From Elusimicrobium sp. (GTDB lineage: Bacteria; Elusimicrobiota; Elusimicrobia; Elusimicrobiales; Elusimicrobiaceae): 64,000 nucleotides of DNA. Location: NCBI GenBank assembly GCA_015062115.1, contig SUVG01000004.1, positions 62,001 to 126,000 of the forward strand, written 5' to 3'. The notes under the pieces are model-generated. The model made no database searches, was not told where the DNA came from, and saw only the letters and a list, made by a program, of their open reading frames with translations. Position numbers and translations under genes: made by a program. Numbering within the stretch: position 1 is the first letter of the stretch; each line of letters starts with the position of its first letter. Positions 25,914 to 34,475 of the stretch are shown one piece after another.

Positions 25914-28739
25914 TTATTTGCGTTTGGCAGCCAACACATCTTTGGCGGCGGCTTGCGCAGCAGCCAAGCGGGCTATCGGCACGCGGAAGGCAGAGCAGGA
26001 CACATAGGTAAACCCTTCGCGGTGGCAGAATTCCACGCTTTCGGGGTCACCGCCGTGTTCACCGCAGATGCCTACTTTCAGGTTGGGTTTCTGGTCACGG
26101 CCTTCGGTTACGGCGTGCTGAATAAGCATGCCTACACCGCGTTGATCCAAGGTTTGGAACGGATCCGCTTCCAAAATACCTTGTTTGAGGTATTCGGGGA
26201 GGAAGGAGCCGATATCGTCGCGGGAGAAACCAAATGTCATTTGCGTAAGGTCGTTGGTGCCGAAGGAGAAAAAGTCCGCTTCCGCAGCCACTTCGTAAGC
26301 GAGGACGGCCGCACGCGGAATTTCAATCATGGTACCCACAGAGTAGTTGAGTTTTTTAACTTTCGTTTTGGCTACTACGGCTTCGTAGGCGGCGCGGATG
26401 AGTTTTTTCTGGGTGATAATTTCGTTTACATCGCAGGTAAGCGGAATCATCACTTCCGGAATCGCTTTTACGCCTTCTTTAATAAGTTCGGCAGCCGCTT
26501 CGAAAATAGCGCGGGATTGCATGGAAGTAATTTCCGGATAGGTAACACCCAAGCGGATACCGCGGTGACCCATCATGGGGTTTACTTCGTGCAAGCCGGC
26601 GGCGCGTTCCTTAAATACAGCCATGGAAATACCAAGGGCTTTGGCCAATTCTTGTTGTTTTTCGGGCAAGGTGGGCACAAATTCGTGGAGCGGCGGATCC
26701 ATCAAGCGGACGGTTACGCCGTATCCTGCCATGGCTTTCATCGTGGCTTTGATTTCTTTCTTCATGTGGGGGAAGAGTTCTTCCACCGCGGCTTTGCGTT
26801 CTTCTTCGCTGCCGGAAAGAATCATTTTGCGCAAGATGAAGAGCGGTTTTTCGGAATTTTTACCGTAGAACATATGTTCAATGCGGAACAGACCGATACC
26901 TTCAGCCCCGAATTTGCGGGCTTTCACGGCATCATCTTCCGTATCGGCATTGGCACGAACTTTCAGTTGGCGTACTTTATCGCACAAACCGAGGAAAGCG
27001 GTAAGGTTTTTGTTTCCTTCACCGGCACCTAACATTTTAAGCGCACCGGCATAAACATAACCTTTTGTACCGTTCAAGGTAAGTTCGTCGCCTTCTTTAT
27101 AGGTTTTGCCACCCATTTTAACGGTTTTGGCGTTCAAATTGATTTCCAATTCGCCGCAACCCACAATACAGCATTTACCCCAGCCGCGGGCAACCAAGGC
27201 CGCGTGAGAAGTCATACCACCGCGTTGGGTCAAAATACCCGCCGCAGCACGCATACCTTCAATATCTTCGGGGTTGGTTTCTTCGCGTACTAAAATAACG
27301 CTTTGGCCTTTTTCTTGAAGTTTAATAGCATCGGTGGAGTTGAAAACGATTTTACCAGCCGCACCGCCGGGGCCCGCAGGCAAGCCTTTGGCAACCGGGG
27401 TTACACCGGCTTCGGCTTTGGGGTCGATGGCCGGAAGCAACAGTTCGCCCAACTGGGCAGGCGTAACGCGCAAGACGGCTTCTTCTTTGGTAATCAAGCG
27501 TTCTTTTACCATGTCCAAGGCCATTTGCACGGCAGCGGTACCGTTGCGTTTCCCTACGCGGCATTGGAGCATCCAAAGTTTTTGGTTTTCAATGGTGAAC
27601 TCAATATCCAACATATCATGGAAGTGTTTTTCCAATTTCTTTTGGATAGCGTCCAACTCTTTATATACCTTGGGCATTACTTTTTCCAAGGTCGGTAAGT
27701 GTTTGGAGTGGGCGTTCGTAGACCATTTGTTCATGGGGGAGGGAGTGCGGATACCGGCTACTACGTCTTCCCCTTGGGCGTTGATTAAATATTCGCCGTA
27801 GAAATGGCTGTCGCCGTTGCCTGGGTTGCGGGTAAAGGCTACGCCGGTAGCACTGTCCGTACCCATGTTGCCGAATACCATGGTTTGCACGTTAACGGCT
27901 GTACCCCAATCGTGCGGGATATTTTCAATGTTGCGGTAGGCAATGGCGCGTTTCCCGTTCCAGGAAGCAAATACCGCCCCGATAGCACCCCAAAGTTGTT
28001 CCATCGGATTGTCCGGGAAGTCTTTTTTAAGAACTTTTTTAACGGTTTTCTTAAATTCTACGCACAATTTTTTAAGTTCTTCGGCAGGAATTTTGGTATC
28101 GTCGGATACGCCCAATTTGGCTTTTACATCACCGAGCATACCATCTAAAATTTTGCGGATACCTTCGCCGTCTTTGGGTTCAATGCCGGCGGCTTTTTCC
28201 ATTACTACATCGGAATACATCATAATCAAGCGGCGGTAGGCATCATATACAAAGCGTTCATCACCGGTTTTGGCAATCATACCGGGGATTGTTTTTTCGG
28301 TTAAACCGATGTTCAAAATGGTTTCCATCATGCCGGGCATGGAAGCACGGGCACCGGAGCGAACGGATACCAAAAGCGGATTTTTATCGGAACCAAATAC
28401 TTTTTTGGTTTCTTTTTCCACTTTTTTCAAGTTTGCTTCTACATCGGCTTTTAAGGTTTTGGGATAGGTGCGTTTGTTGTTCCAGTAGTAGGTGCACACT
28501 TCGGTAGTAATCGTGAAACCGGGAGGAACGGGCAATTTTAACTGGCCGGACATTTCAGCCAAGTTGGCCCCTTTTCCACCTAAAATTTCTTTCATTTTAC
28601 CATTACCTTCGGCTTTACCGGCACCGAAGTAATAGACATTTTTCGTAACTTTTTTGAGAACGGCTTTCTTAACGGCTGCTTTTTTTACAGTCTTTTTCGC
28701 GGCCGGTTTAGCCGCTTTTTTGACGGTCTTTTTTACCAT
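25914..28739 (-). CDS. ppdK: Pyruvate, phosphate dikinase with Lys/Ala-rich N-terminal tail
   Basis: The 941-residue enzyme interconverts PEP, AMP and PPi with pyruvate, ATP and Pi; in anaerobes it often works in the glycolytic direction. The nucleotide domain starts GKMKEILGGKGANLAEM. The phosphohistidine loop is GGMTSHAALVARG with His512, and the C-terminal TIM barrel has GTNDLTQMTFGFSRDD and ends with the CGEHGGDP loop. The first ~33 residues are a histone-like run of lysine, alanine and valine (repeats of KKTVKKAA) that ordinary PPDKs lack. The GGGAG site lies 12 bases upstream of the ATG. Pyruvate kinase is also encoded (60441), so both PEP-to-pyruvate routes exist. Confidence 0.95.
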   Translation of the reverse strand: MVKKTVKKAAKPAAKKTVKKAAVKKAVLKKVTKNVYYFGAGKAEGNGKMKEILGGKGANLAEMSGQLKLPVPPGFTITTEVCTYYWNNKRTYPKTLKADVEANLKKVEKETKKVFGSDKNPLLVSVRSGARASMPGMMETILNIGLTEKTIPGMIAKTGDERFVYDAYRRLIMMYSDVVMEKAAGIEPKDGEGIRKILDGMLGDVKAKLGVSDDTKIPAEELKKLCVEFKKTVKKVLKKDFPDNPMEQLWGAIGAVFASWNGKRAIAYRNIENIPHDWGTAVNVQTMVFGNMGTDSATGVAFTRNPGNGDSHFYGEYLINAQGEDVVAGIRTPSPMNKWSTNAHSKHLPTLEKVMPKVYKELDAIQKKLEKHFHDMLDIEFTIENQKLWMLQCRVGKRNGTAAVQMALDMVKERLITKEEAVLRVTPAQLGELLLPAIDPKAEAGVTPVAKGLPAGPGGAAGKIVFNSTDAIKLQEKGQSVILVREETNPEDIEGMRAAAGILTQRGGMTSHAALVARGWGKCCIVGCGELEINLNAKTVKMGGKTYKEGDELTLNGTKGYVYAGALKMLGAGEGNKNLTAFLGLCDKVRQLKVRANADTEDDAVKARKFGAEGIGLFRIEHMFYGKNSEKPLFILRKMILSGSEEERKAAVEELFPHMKKEIKATMKAMAGYGVTVRLMDPPLHEFVPTLPEKQQELAKALGISMAVFKERAAGLHEVNPMMGHRGIRLGVTYPEITSMQSRAIFEAAAELIKEGVKAIPEVMIPLTCDVNEIITQKKLIRAAYEAVVAKTKVKKLNYSVGTMIEIPRAAVLAYEVAAEADFFSFGTNDLTQMTFGFSRDDIGSFLPEYLKQGILEADPFQTLDQRGVGMLIQHAVTEGRDQKPNLKVGICGEHGGDPESVEFCHREGFTYVSCSAFRVPIARLAAAQAAAKDVLAAKRK

Positions 28740-28862
28740 ATCAGGTCGTTTCTCCCATATAAAATATCAACAGGCGGGTTATGCCCGCGTAAGTCAACTA
28801 TATTGTAATACATTTCTGCTAGAAAATAAAATTTTTTTTATGAGGAATCGAAAGAAAGGATA

Positions 28863-28889
28863 AAAAAAGGGGGAAAGTCATTTCCCCTG
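28863..28889 (-). terminator. Terminator after hydE
   Basis: On the minus strand AGGGGAAA, TGAC, TTTCCCCC, then a T tract, downstream of the hydE stop. Confidence 0.75.
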
Positions 28890-28912
28890 AATATATTATA
28901 TATAGGTAAAAG

Positions 28913-29965
28913 CTAATTAGTTTTCTGGCTTAAATACTCCCCACGAAAACCATACGCATGGGAAACTTCCCTTCCCAAAGAACGAATTAAGTTTTCTGCC
29001 GAGCGGGTGGTATCGTCCGGGGATAGGGTGGTGGCGGTTTTGCCGGGGTAGAGATCGTAACGGGCGCGGTAGCAGGTTTCCGTTAAGTTGGGCATAATTA
29101 CATTGGCTCCGCACCCAAGCGCGAGGGCTCTGCCTTGCGGGTGTAAAGTTTCCATGGCTGTGGTAGCCGGGATATTGATATCCGGCAGTAATAGGCGCAT
29201 CAGGGCCATCATTTTTAAGGAAAGTTCAAAATGACCGTTAGAGGTTTCTTCGGCCAAAGGTGTGTGCGGGTGAGGAATAAACGGGCCGATGCCTGCCATG
29301 TCCACCGGTAAATTTTTGAAGAAGAGTAAATCTTCCGCTAAACTTTCCGTTGTTTGCCCCGGAAGGCCTACCAAGGAACCGGAGCCGACTTCATAGCCTA
29401 ATTCTTTTAGCATATGCAGGCAATTCAGGCGGTTTTCCCAACTCATGCCCGGATCCATTTTTTCGTAGAGGGTTTTGTCGGTCGTTTCAATGCGTAGCAA
29501 GTATCTGTCGGCACCGGCTTGGCGGTATGCCTTATACTCTTCGTAAGTTTTTTCGCCGATGCTTAAGGTGACTGCCATATCCAATTTTTTTATTTCGCGG
29601 ATTACTTCACACAACTTATCGGTATCAAACCAACCGTCTTCTCCCGATTGCAATACCACGGTTTTATAACCGTATTGGGCGGCTCTGTGTGCGGTGTTTA
29701 AGATGTCTTGCGGGGTAAGGCGGTATCTGTCCGCCGCCAGATTGGAACGACGGATACCGCAGTAAAGGCAATCGTTTTTACAATGATTGGAAAATTCTAT
29801 CAGTGCGCGCAGATATACGCCGTTTCCCACAAACTGTTGGCGTACCCGGTCGGCTTTTTCAAAAAGAGGGGTCGGGTCTTGTAGTGATAATAAATCTACC
29901 AATTCTTGTTTTGAAAAAGTTTTTTGTGTTAATAATTTTTCCAATCTTTCGCGCGCGTTCGTCAT
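28913..29965 (-). CDS. hydE: [FeFe]-hydrogenase H-cluster maturase HydE (radical SAM)
   Basis: The start at 29965 gives 350 residues beginning MTNARERLEK; the open frame runs 42 codons further but into the regulatory region. The radical SAM cluster motif is C62-x3-C66-x2-C69 (CKNDCLYC) followed by GIRRSN, typical of HydE rather than BioB. LQSGEDGW and IGEKTYEEY further support HydE. The enzyme helps build the dithiomethylamine bridge of the H-cluster, implying an [FeFe]-hydrogenase elsewhere. hydF and hydG are not adjacent. TATACT ends six bases before the ATG and no ribosome binding site is present. Confidence 0.88.
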   Translation of the reverse strand: MTNARERLEKLLTQKTFSKQELVDLLSLQDPTPLFEKADRVRQQFVGNGVYLRALIEFSNHCKNDCLYCGIRRSNLAADRYRLTPQDILNTAHRAAQYGYKTVVLQSGEDGWFDTDKLCEVIREIKKLDMAVTLSIGEKTYEEYKAYRQAGADRYLLRIETTDKTLYEKMDPGMSWENRLNCLHMLKELGYEVGSGSLVGLPGQTTESLAEDLLFFKNLPVDMAGIGPFIPHPHTPLAEETSNGHFELSLKMMALMRLLLPDINIPATTAMETLHPQGRALALGCGANVIMPNLTETCYRARYDLYPGKTATTLSPDDTTRSAENLIRSLGREVSHAYGFRGEYLSQKTN

Positions 29966-29971
29966 ACACAC

Positions 29972-30005
29972 AGTATAGCAAATTGAAAAATGGGTCAAAA
30001 GACCC
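29972..30005 (-). promoter_or_regulatory. hydE promoter with overlapping GGGTC-TTTT-GACCC inverted repeat
   Basis: On the minus strand an extended -10, TGCTATACT (29980-29972), is preceded by the perfect repeat GGGTCTTTTGACCC (30005-29992) covering the -35 region. The same element recurs at 30061, 30413, 34400 and 35339. An operator or activator site is inferred. Confidence 0.6.
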
Positions 30006-30020
30006 AAAAATCGGTAGGAC

Positions 30021-30044
30021 GGGCCCAACTTTGCAAAGGGGCCC
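30021..30044. repeat. GGGCCC pair flanking a CTTTGCAAAG palindrome
   Basis: GGGCCC (30021-30026) and GGGGCCC (30038-30044) surround CTTTGCAAAG (30029-30038), midway between the divergent hydE and small-protein promoters. Possibly further regulator sites. Confidence 0.45.
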
Positions 30045-30060
30045 AAATTCCGGTGTATTT

Positions 30061-30078
30061 TAGGACTAATGACCCTGT
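30061..30078 (+). promoter_or_regulatory. Fifth copy of the GGNC-TTTT-GACCC element, upstream of the small protein
   Basis: TAGGACTAATGACCCTGT matches the element seen at hydE, 30413, 34400 and 35339 with two changes in the central T tract. The small-protein ATG is 67 bases downstream. Confidence 0.45.
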
Positions 30079-30144
30079 TTTTTCCTCTCATAAAACGATA
30101 AATTAAATGTATAAGAAGGAAAATTTTAATCGGGAGGTGCTGTT

Positions 30145-30315
30145 ATGAACGTAACCATGAACGAAACTTTAACCACGCAGTTAATTAAAAAACAGCGCCT
30201 GGATCGCGAATTTTCGTGGATCAGCCGCGAGTTTGACGATTATCACACCCTGAGCGATTTGGAACTTGATAATGTAGAACGCTATGTGGCTCTGCATTTA
30301 GGATATAGTTTCTAA
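30145..30315 (+). CDS. Small 56-residue protein, unknown
   Basis: An ATG with GGGAGGTG seven bases upstream opens 56 codons ending TAA at 30313. The peptide is soluble, charged and helix-prone (QLIKKQRLDREFSWISREFDDY, then TLSDLELDNVERYVALHLGY). The strong ribosome binding site, the sensible amino-acid mix and the regulator-like element upstream argue for a real gene. It faces away from hydE and shares a control region with it. No family is recognised. A GC-rich hairpin follows. Confidence 0.65.
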   Translation: MNVTMNETLTTQLIKKQRLDREFSWISREFDDYHTLSDLELDNVERYVALHLGYSF

Positions 30316-30353
30316 AAAGTGTTTCTCTAAACCTCCTACAAGAAAACACCCTG

Positions 30354-30378
30354 CGCCCGCCCTTATCTCCGGCGGGCG
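30354..30378 (+). terminator. GC-rich hairpin after the small protein
   Basis: CGCCCGCC pairs with GGCGGGCG around a nine-base loop. Only a weak T-rich run follows, so termination may be partial. Confidence 0.5.
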
Positions 30379-30412
30379 TCTTACTATAGTCCCATTGGGT
30401 AGGGGAAAAATA

Positions 30413-30461
30413 GGGCTTTTGTCCCTTGCGGAAAAAACAGGCTAATTTCTAAAATATATAT
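30413..30461 (+). promoter_or_regulatory. GGGC-TTTT-GTCCC element and promoter of the repeat protein
   Basis: GGGCTTTTGTCCC (30413-30425) abuts TTGCGG (30426-30431), an 18-base spacer and TAAAAT (30450-30455); the ATG is six bases later with no ribosome binding site. Confidence 0.5.
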
Positions 30462-31748
30462 ATGAATAAAAACAAAATTTATATATCCTTGTTACTGATT
30501 TGTTTGGGAACTCAAACGATTTTTGCAAATTCCCTCAAAAAATATTATTCCGTTGTAAAAGCCATGGGCAGTACGCCGCATAAATTACTGGGGACGGGAG
30601 TGATAGATGCCTCTTGTAATACTTTGCCCAGTGTCGCGGCTTTGAACCGGGTGCTTCAACAAAAAGCCCTTACAGCCGTTCCGCTTAATTTTAATGCGGC
30701 GGCTTTCCCTTTGGAATTTATTGCTTCCCCTCGCAACGGTGTGGAAACTTTACGCAATTTGGCTCCTGCGTGGAAGACGCGCATGCGCCCGCTTTTTACG
30801 GAAGAACAACTGGAACTGGTAACCTTGGCTTTGGGTAATACCGATAAACTCCTTTTTAGAGAAGATGCTTCCTCTCTTACCCTTGTAAACCACGAGTGGG
30901 ATTACGCTTCGCATTTTGCCCGGGAATTAGTCACGCTGGCCGAAGAAAAAGGGATTCTTTTTTCCAATAAACAGTACAAGTACTTGCTGGGGGGGAGAGG
31001 CGCCCCCGAAAACGGTTTGTGGATGGCGCTGCACCTAATGAGTTTGGAAGGCTGGCTTCTCCATAGCAATTATACCTTTCCGCGGCAAACCTATTGGAAG
31101 GACGGAAAACAAGTCCCGGCGGCAGAATTATCGGAAGAAGAGTTAACACAGCGCCTTTTGGCTAAAAGAGTGGATTTTTTGATTCGTACCGGAAACCCTG
31201 CCAATCCTATCATATCCCGCCTGATCTATTTAAGGGAAAGTACCCGCGTAAATGCGTTGGTGCGTACACCGAAAGAGTGGTTGGAGGAACTGGAAAAATG
31301 GCTGGAAAACCATGAGGGTGCTTTTCCTAAAGGCAGCTTTTTGAAGGACGGGGTTATTATTCCGCACGAAGAACTGACGCCAGCCCAATTGGAGGAAGTC
31401 CGCTTGGCCAGCGGTATCGACCGCACCCTTTCTATGGGAGACCCGGCCGATCCCGTGATTATTCGCATAAAAGAACTTCGCGATAGCGGCCGCGTGTACA
31501 GTAAGCGCCGTACTCCGCAAGAGTGGCTTGTTCTTTTAGAAGAATTTGTGTCGCGCACCGGACGCTTGCCGCGCGGGAGTTTCTCGGTCAACGGGAAGAA
31601 CTTAAAGGCGGCTGAACTTTCGCCTGCACAATTAGATGAGCGGAATTTGAGCAGTGCCTTGCGCCATTACATCTCTAAAGGCGACCCGCAAGACCCTACC
31701 ATTGCCCGTATGATTGAGATTCGCGACACTTACTCCACCCGCAAGTAA
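30462..31748 (+). CDS. Secreted protein with three ~80-residue tandem repeats, unknown
   Basis: The 428-residue protein begins with a signal peptide (cleavage near FANS, residue 22-24). Three tandem units fill the C-terminal 57 percent: about 184-269, 270-351 and 352-428. Each has EWLxxLE near its start (degenerate in the first), then GSFxxDGK or a variant, then ELSPAQLxER, then GDPxxPxIxRxxxLRD. The N-terminal 180 residues show no repeat. The repeat resembles no family I can name; its strong Trp/Leu pattern suggests a compact helical unit. The gene is monocistronic, with a terminator after it and a shared control element before it. Confidence 0.75.
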   Translation: MNKNKIYISLLLICLGTQTIFANSLKKYYSVVKAMGSTPHKLLGTGVIDASCNTLPSVAALNRVLQQKALTAVPLNFNAAAFPLEFIASPRNGVETLRNLAPAWKTRMRPLFTEEQLELVTLALGNTDKLLFREDASSLTLVNHEWDYASHFARELVTLAEEKGILFSNKQYKYLLGGRGAPENGLWMALHLMSLEGWLLHSNYTFPRQTYWKDGKQVPAAELSEEELTQRLLAKRVDFLIRTGNPANPIISRLIYLRESTRVNALVRTPKEWLEELEKWLENHEGAFPKGSFLKDGVIIPHEELTPAQLEEVRLASGIDRTLSMGDPADPVIIRIKELRDSGRVYSKRRTPQEWLVLLEEFVSRTGRLPRGSFSVNGKNLKAAELSPAQLDERNLSSALRHYISKGDPQDPTIARMIEIRDTYSTRK

Positions 31749-31774
31749 TTTGCTATAATAAAAAAAGATAAAAC

Positions 31775-31813
31775 GCCTCTATGGAAAAGGATACCCATAG
31801 AGGCTTATTTTTT
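31775..31813 (+). terminator. Terminator after the repeat protein
   Basis: GCCTCTATGG (31775-31784) pairs perfectly with CCATAGAGGC (31795-31804), followed by TTATTTTTTT. Confidence 0.9.
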
Positions 31814-31821
31814 GCTATAAT
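31813..31821 (+). promoter_or_regulatory. Extended -10 promoter of rpsO-pnp
   Basis: TGCTATAAT at 31813-31821 is a consensus extended -10, about 117 bases upstream of rpsO, leaving room for a structured leader. No clear -35. Confidence 0.6.
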
Positions 31822-31856
31822 TATTATGTACTTTAGTAAGTATAAAAATTAAACAT

Positions 31857-31924
31857 AGGAGAAGGTTGGACTCCGGCTCGGTACTCCTTCGGATAAAGAG
31901 TGCTTGGTCAGCAGTTTTCAACCT
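31857..31924 (+). promoter_or_regulatory. Structured rpsO leader, candidate S15 autoregulatory element
   Basis: AGGTTG (31863-31868) can pair with CAACCT (31919-31924), enclosing a hairpin GTACTC/GAGTGC around a CTTCGGATAAA loop. S15 represses its own mRNA in several bacteria through unrelated leader folds; function here is inferred from position and folding only. Confidence 0.4.
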
Positions 31925-31938
31925 AAGTGTACAATAAA

Positions 31939-32208
31939 ATGGTACTTTCCATTCAAGACAGAAAAGACATCATCAGCAAGTTCCAATCCAGCGCCAACGA
32001 CACCGGCTCCGCCGCTGTTCAAATCGCTCTTATCACGGAACGCATTCAATATATTTCCAACCACCTCAAAGCCAACCCGAAAGATTTTGCCGGCGAAAGA
32101 GGCTTGAACAAATTGGTCGGTCAACGCAAACGCTTGCTTGCTTACTTGAAAAGAACCGACTTTGAAAAATATCAAAAAGTAACTCAAGAACTCAAATTAA
32201 GGAAATAA
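31939..32208 (+). CDS. rpsO: 30S ribosomal protein S15
   Basis: The start at 31939 (MVLSIQDRK) gives 89 residues, exactly the usual length; an in-frame GTG four codons upstream is not conserved. The protein shows DTGSAAVQIALITERI and LVGQRKRLLAYLKRTD, the S15 RNA-binding signatures. S15 binds 16S rRNA helices 20-22 and nucleates the platform of the small subunit. Only a poor ribosome binding site is seen. pnp starts six bases after its stop, the conserved rpsO-pnp pair. Confidence 0.96.
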   Translation: MVLSIQDRKDIISKFQSSANDTGSAAVQIALITERIQYISNHLKANPKDFAGERGLNKLVGQRKRLLAYLKRTDFEKYQKVTQELKLRK

Positions 32209-32214
32209 TCCCTA

Positions 32215-34326
32215 ATGCAAAATTTCAACCACAAATTTGACATCCAAAATGTGGAAGTTACTGTCGGCAACGAAACGATTAAACTGGAAACCGGTTTAAT
32301 TGCCAAACAAGCCGACGGTGCGGTTGTGGCCACCATGGGTGAAACCATGGTTATGGCGGCTGCCGTTTCCACTAAAGAGCAAAAACCGGGTATTTCCGAT
32401 TTTATGCCCCTTACGGTCAATTACAAAGAAAGAACCTACGCCGCGGGTAAAATCCCCGGCGGTTTTTTCAAACGCGAAGGAAGACCGAGCAAAAAAGAAA
32501 CCCTGTCTTCCCGCATTATTGACCGCACCATCCGCCCTATCTTCCCGGAAGGCTTTGCCTGCGAAACGGGTGTAACGGCCATGGTTATCTCCAGCGACGA
32601 AAAGCACGATGCCGACATTTTGTCCGTCCTCGCTTCTTCCGCTGCGTTAGTAATTTCCAACATTCCGTTTAACGAACCCGTCGCCGCCGTGCGTATTGGC
32701 CGCAAAGACGGTGTGTATATCGTTAACCCCACCAAAGAAGAACAAGAATCTTGCGATATGGACCTCGTTATTGCCGGTTCCAAGCAAGGTCTTTTGATGG
32801 TGGAAGGCGGTGCCAAAGAAGTAGAAGAAGAAGCCATCATCAAAGCGATGGAAACCGCCAAACCGGAAATTGACAAAATGTGCGATGCGCAACTTAAATT
32901 GCGCGAACTGGCCGGTAAACCGAAATTTGAATATGTGGTCGAACGCTTACCCCAAGAAGTAACCGATTTGGCCAACGGCAAATTCCGCGAAACCGCCAAA
33001 CAAATTTTGCATGCTTTTTCCGATAAGCAAACCCGCGACAACCAAGTGGCCCAACTCAAAAAATCTTTCACGGAAGAGTTGACCGCTAACTACGGCGACA
33101 ATGCCGCCACCTATGCCGGTATTGCTTTGGAAAACATTATGTACGAAGAATCTCGCAACCTCGTCTTGCACGAAGGGGTGCGTGTAGACGGCCGCAAACC
33201 CACCGAAATCAGACCCTTGAGTTCCATGGTCGGCTTGTTGCCTCGCGCTCACGGTTCCGCCTTGTTTACCCGCGGTCAAACCCAATCTTTGGCTGTTGCC
33301 ACCTTGGGTACCCCGGATGATAAACAAATGGTAGAAGGGTTGGATGAAACTTCCTACGAACGCTTTATGTTGCACTACAACTTCCCCGGTTTCTCTACCG
33401 GTGAATGCAAACCCGATCGCTCTCCGGGCCGTCGTGAAATCGGCCACGGGGAATTGGCCCGCCGCGCTTTAATGCCGCTTATCCCCAGCGAAGAAGTATT
33501 CCCGTACACGATTCGTGTCGTATCCGACATTATGGAATCTAACGGTTCTTCCTCTATGGCCAGCGTCTGCGGTGGTTCCTTGGCTTTGTTTGATGCCGGC
33601 GTGCCGATGAAATCGCCTTGTTCCGGTATTGCCATGGGTGCCATTTCCGGCGAAGGGAAATTTGTGGTACTTTCCGATATCATGGGCTTAGAAGACCACT
33701 TGGGCGATATGGACTTCAAACTGACCGGTTCCCGCAACGGTATTACGGCCTTCCAAATGGACGTAAAACTTAAAACCGGTATCCCGTTGGACGTCTTAAC
33801 TCAAGCCATCAGACAAGCCACTGAAGGCCGCATGCACATCATGGATCACATGGAAAAAACGATTGCCGCTCCGAAAGAAAATATCTCTCGCTATGCGCCG
33901 ATCATTTTCAAAATGCGTATCCCGGTGGACAAAATCGGTGCTTTGATTGGCCCCGGCGGTAAGAACATTAAACGCATTACCGAAGCCACGGAAGCCAAAA
34001 TCGATATCGAAGAAGACGGTACCGTTACCATCGCGGCTGCCAACAGCGACCGCTTGGATCAAGCCAAAGCCGAGATTGAAATGATGACCGCCGAAGCGGA
34101 AGTCAACAAAATCTACAAAGGTAAAGTGGTTTCCATTCAGCCCTTCGGCGCTTTTGTGGAAATCTTGCCCGGTAAAGATGGTCTCTTACACATTTCTGAA
34201 ATCGAAAAACACCGCATCAATAAAGTAGAAGATGTTCTCCACTTGGGGGATATCGTCGAAGTAAAATGCGTTGAAATCGACAACAACGGAAAAGTTCGTC
34301 TTTCCCGCAAGGCTTTGCTTAAATAG
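32215..34326 (+). CDS. pnp: Polyribonucleotide nucleotidyltransferase (PNPase)
   Basis: The 703-residue phosphorolytic 3'-5' exoribonuclease is complete. Two RNase PH domains (about 10-225 and 310-535) flank a helical domain. The second contains the [23 protein letters not shown] region and [20 protein letters not shown] with catalytic acidic residues. A KH domain follows with [11 protein letters not shown] near 580, then an S1 domain ([20 protein letters not shown]). It degrades mRNA in the cytoplasm, often with RNase E or helicases. A terminator follows. Confidence 0.97.
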   Translation: MQNFNHKFDIQNVEVTVGNETIKLETGLIAKQADGAVVATMGETMVMAAAVSTKEQKPGISDFMPLTVNYKERTYAAGKIPGGFFKREGRPSKKETLSSRIIDRTIRPIFPEGFACETGVTAMVISSDEKHDADILSVLASSAALVISNIPFNEPVAAVRIGRKDGVYIVNPTKEEQESCDMDLVIAGSKQGLLMVEGGAKEVEEEAIIKAMETAKPEIDKMCDAQLKLRELAGKPKFEYVVERLPQEVTDLANGKFRETAKQILHAFSDKQTRDNQVAQLKKSFTEELTANYGDNAATYAGIALENIMYEESRNLVLHEGVRVDGRKPTEIRPLSSMVGLLPRAHGSALFTRGQTQSLAVATLGTPDDKQMVEGLDETSYERFMLHYNFPGFSTGECKPDRSPGRREIGHGELARRALMPLIPSEEVFPYTIRVVSDIMESNGSSSMASVCGGSLALFDAGVPMKSPCSGIAMGAISGEGKFVVLSDIMGLEDHLGDMDFKLTGSRNGITAFQMDVKLKTGIPLDVLTQAIRQATEGRMHIMDHMEKTIAAPKENISRYAPIIFKMRIPVDKIGALIGPGGKNIKRITEATEAKIDIEEDGTVTIAAANSDRLDQAKAEIEMMTAEAEVNKIYKGKVVSIQPFGAFVEILPGKDGLLHISEIEKHRINKVEDVLHLGDIVEVKCVEIDNNGKVRLSRKALLK

Positions 34327-34340
34327 CATCTTGCAGAAAT

Positions 34341-34379
34341 AAAAAATCCCTACCTCTTCGGAGTGTAGGGATTTTTTTT
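34341..34379 (+). terminator. Terminator after pnp
   Basis: AAAAATCCCTAC pairs with GTAGGGATTTTT, with an inner CTC/GAG pair around TTCG-like loop bases, followed by a T tract. Confidence 0.88.
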
Positions 34380-34380
34380 G

Positions 34381-34442
34381 AAAGACCTATTGTTTTTTTA
34401 GGTCTTTTGACTCTTGTGCAACGTAAGCATAATTACTATTCT
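34381..34442 (+). promoter_or_regulatory. Promoter and inverted-repeat element upstream of the first secreted paralogue
   Basis: AAAGACCTA (34381-34389) and TAGGTCTTT (34399-34407) form a perfect nine-base inverted repeat. Its right arm runs into TAGGTCTTTTGACTC, the shared element. TTGTGC, 17 bases and TATTCT (34437-34442) make a plausible sigma70 promoter directly downstream. Confidence 0.55.
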
Positions 34443-34475
34443 GTAAAAAGCAGTTATTAAAAAATGGAGAAAAAA

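Noticed and set aside
25953-27032. Long plus-strand open frame (359 codons) within ppdK
   Set aside because: It is antisense to a well-conserved enzyme, rich in Phe/His/Gly and without family motifs or a ribosome binding site; it is a by-product of ppdK codon bias.
31754-31759. First TGCTATAAT copy just after the repeat-protein stop as a promoter
   Set aside because: It would drive RNA straight into the terminator at 31775; the identical box at 31813 suits rpsO better. It may still make a short RNA but nothing supports it.
34381-34407. AAAGACCTA/TAGGTCTTT as a second pnp terminator
   Set aside because: A strong terminator already precedes it, the right arm is not followed by a long T tract, and it overlaps the shared promoter element.
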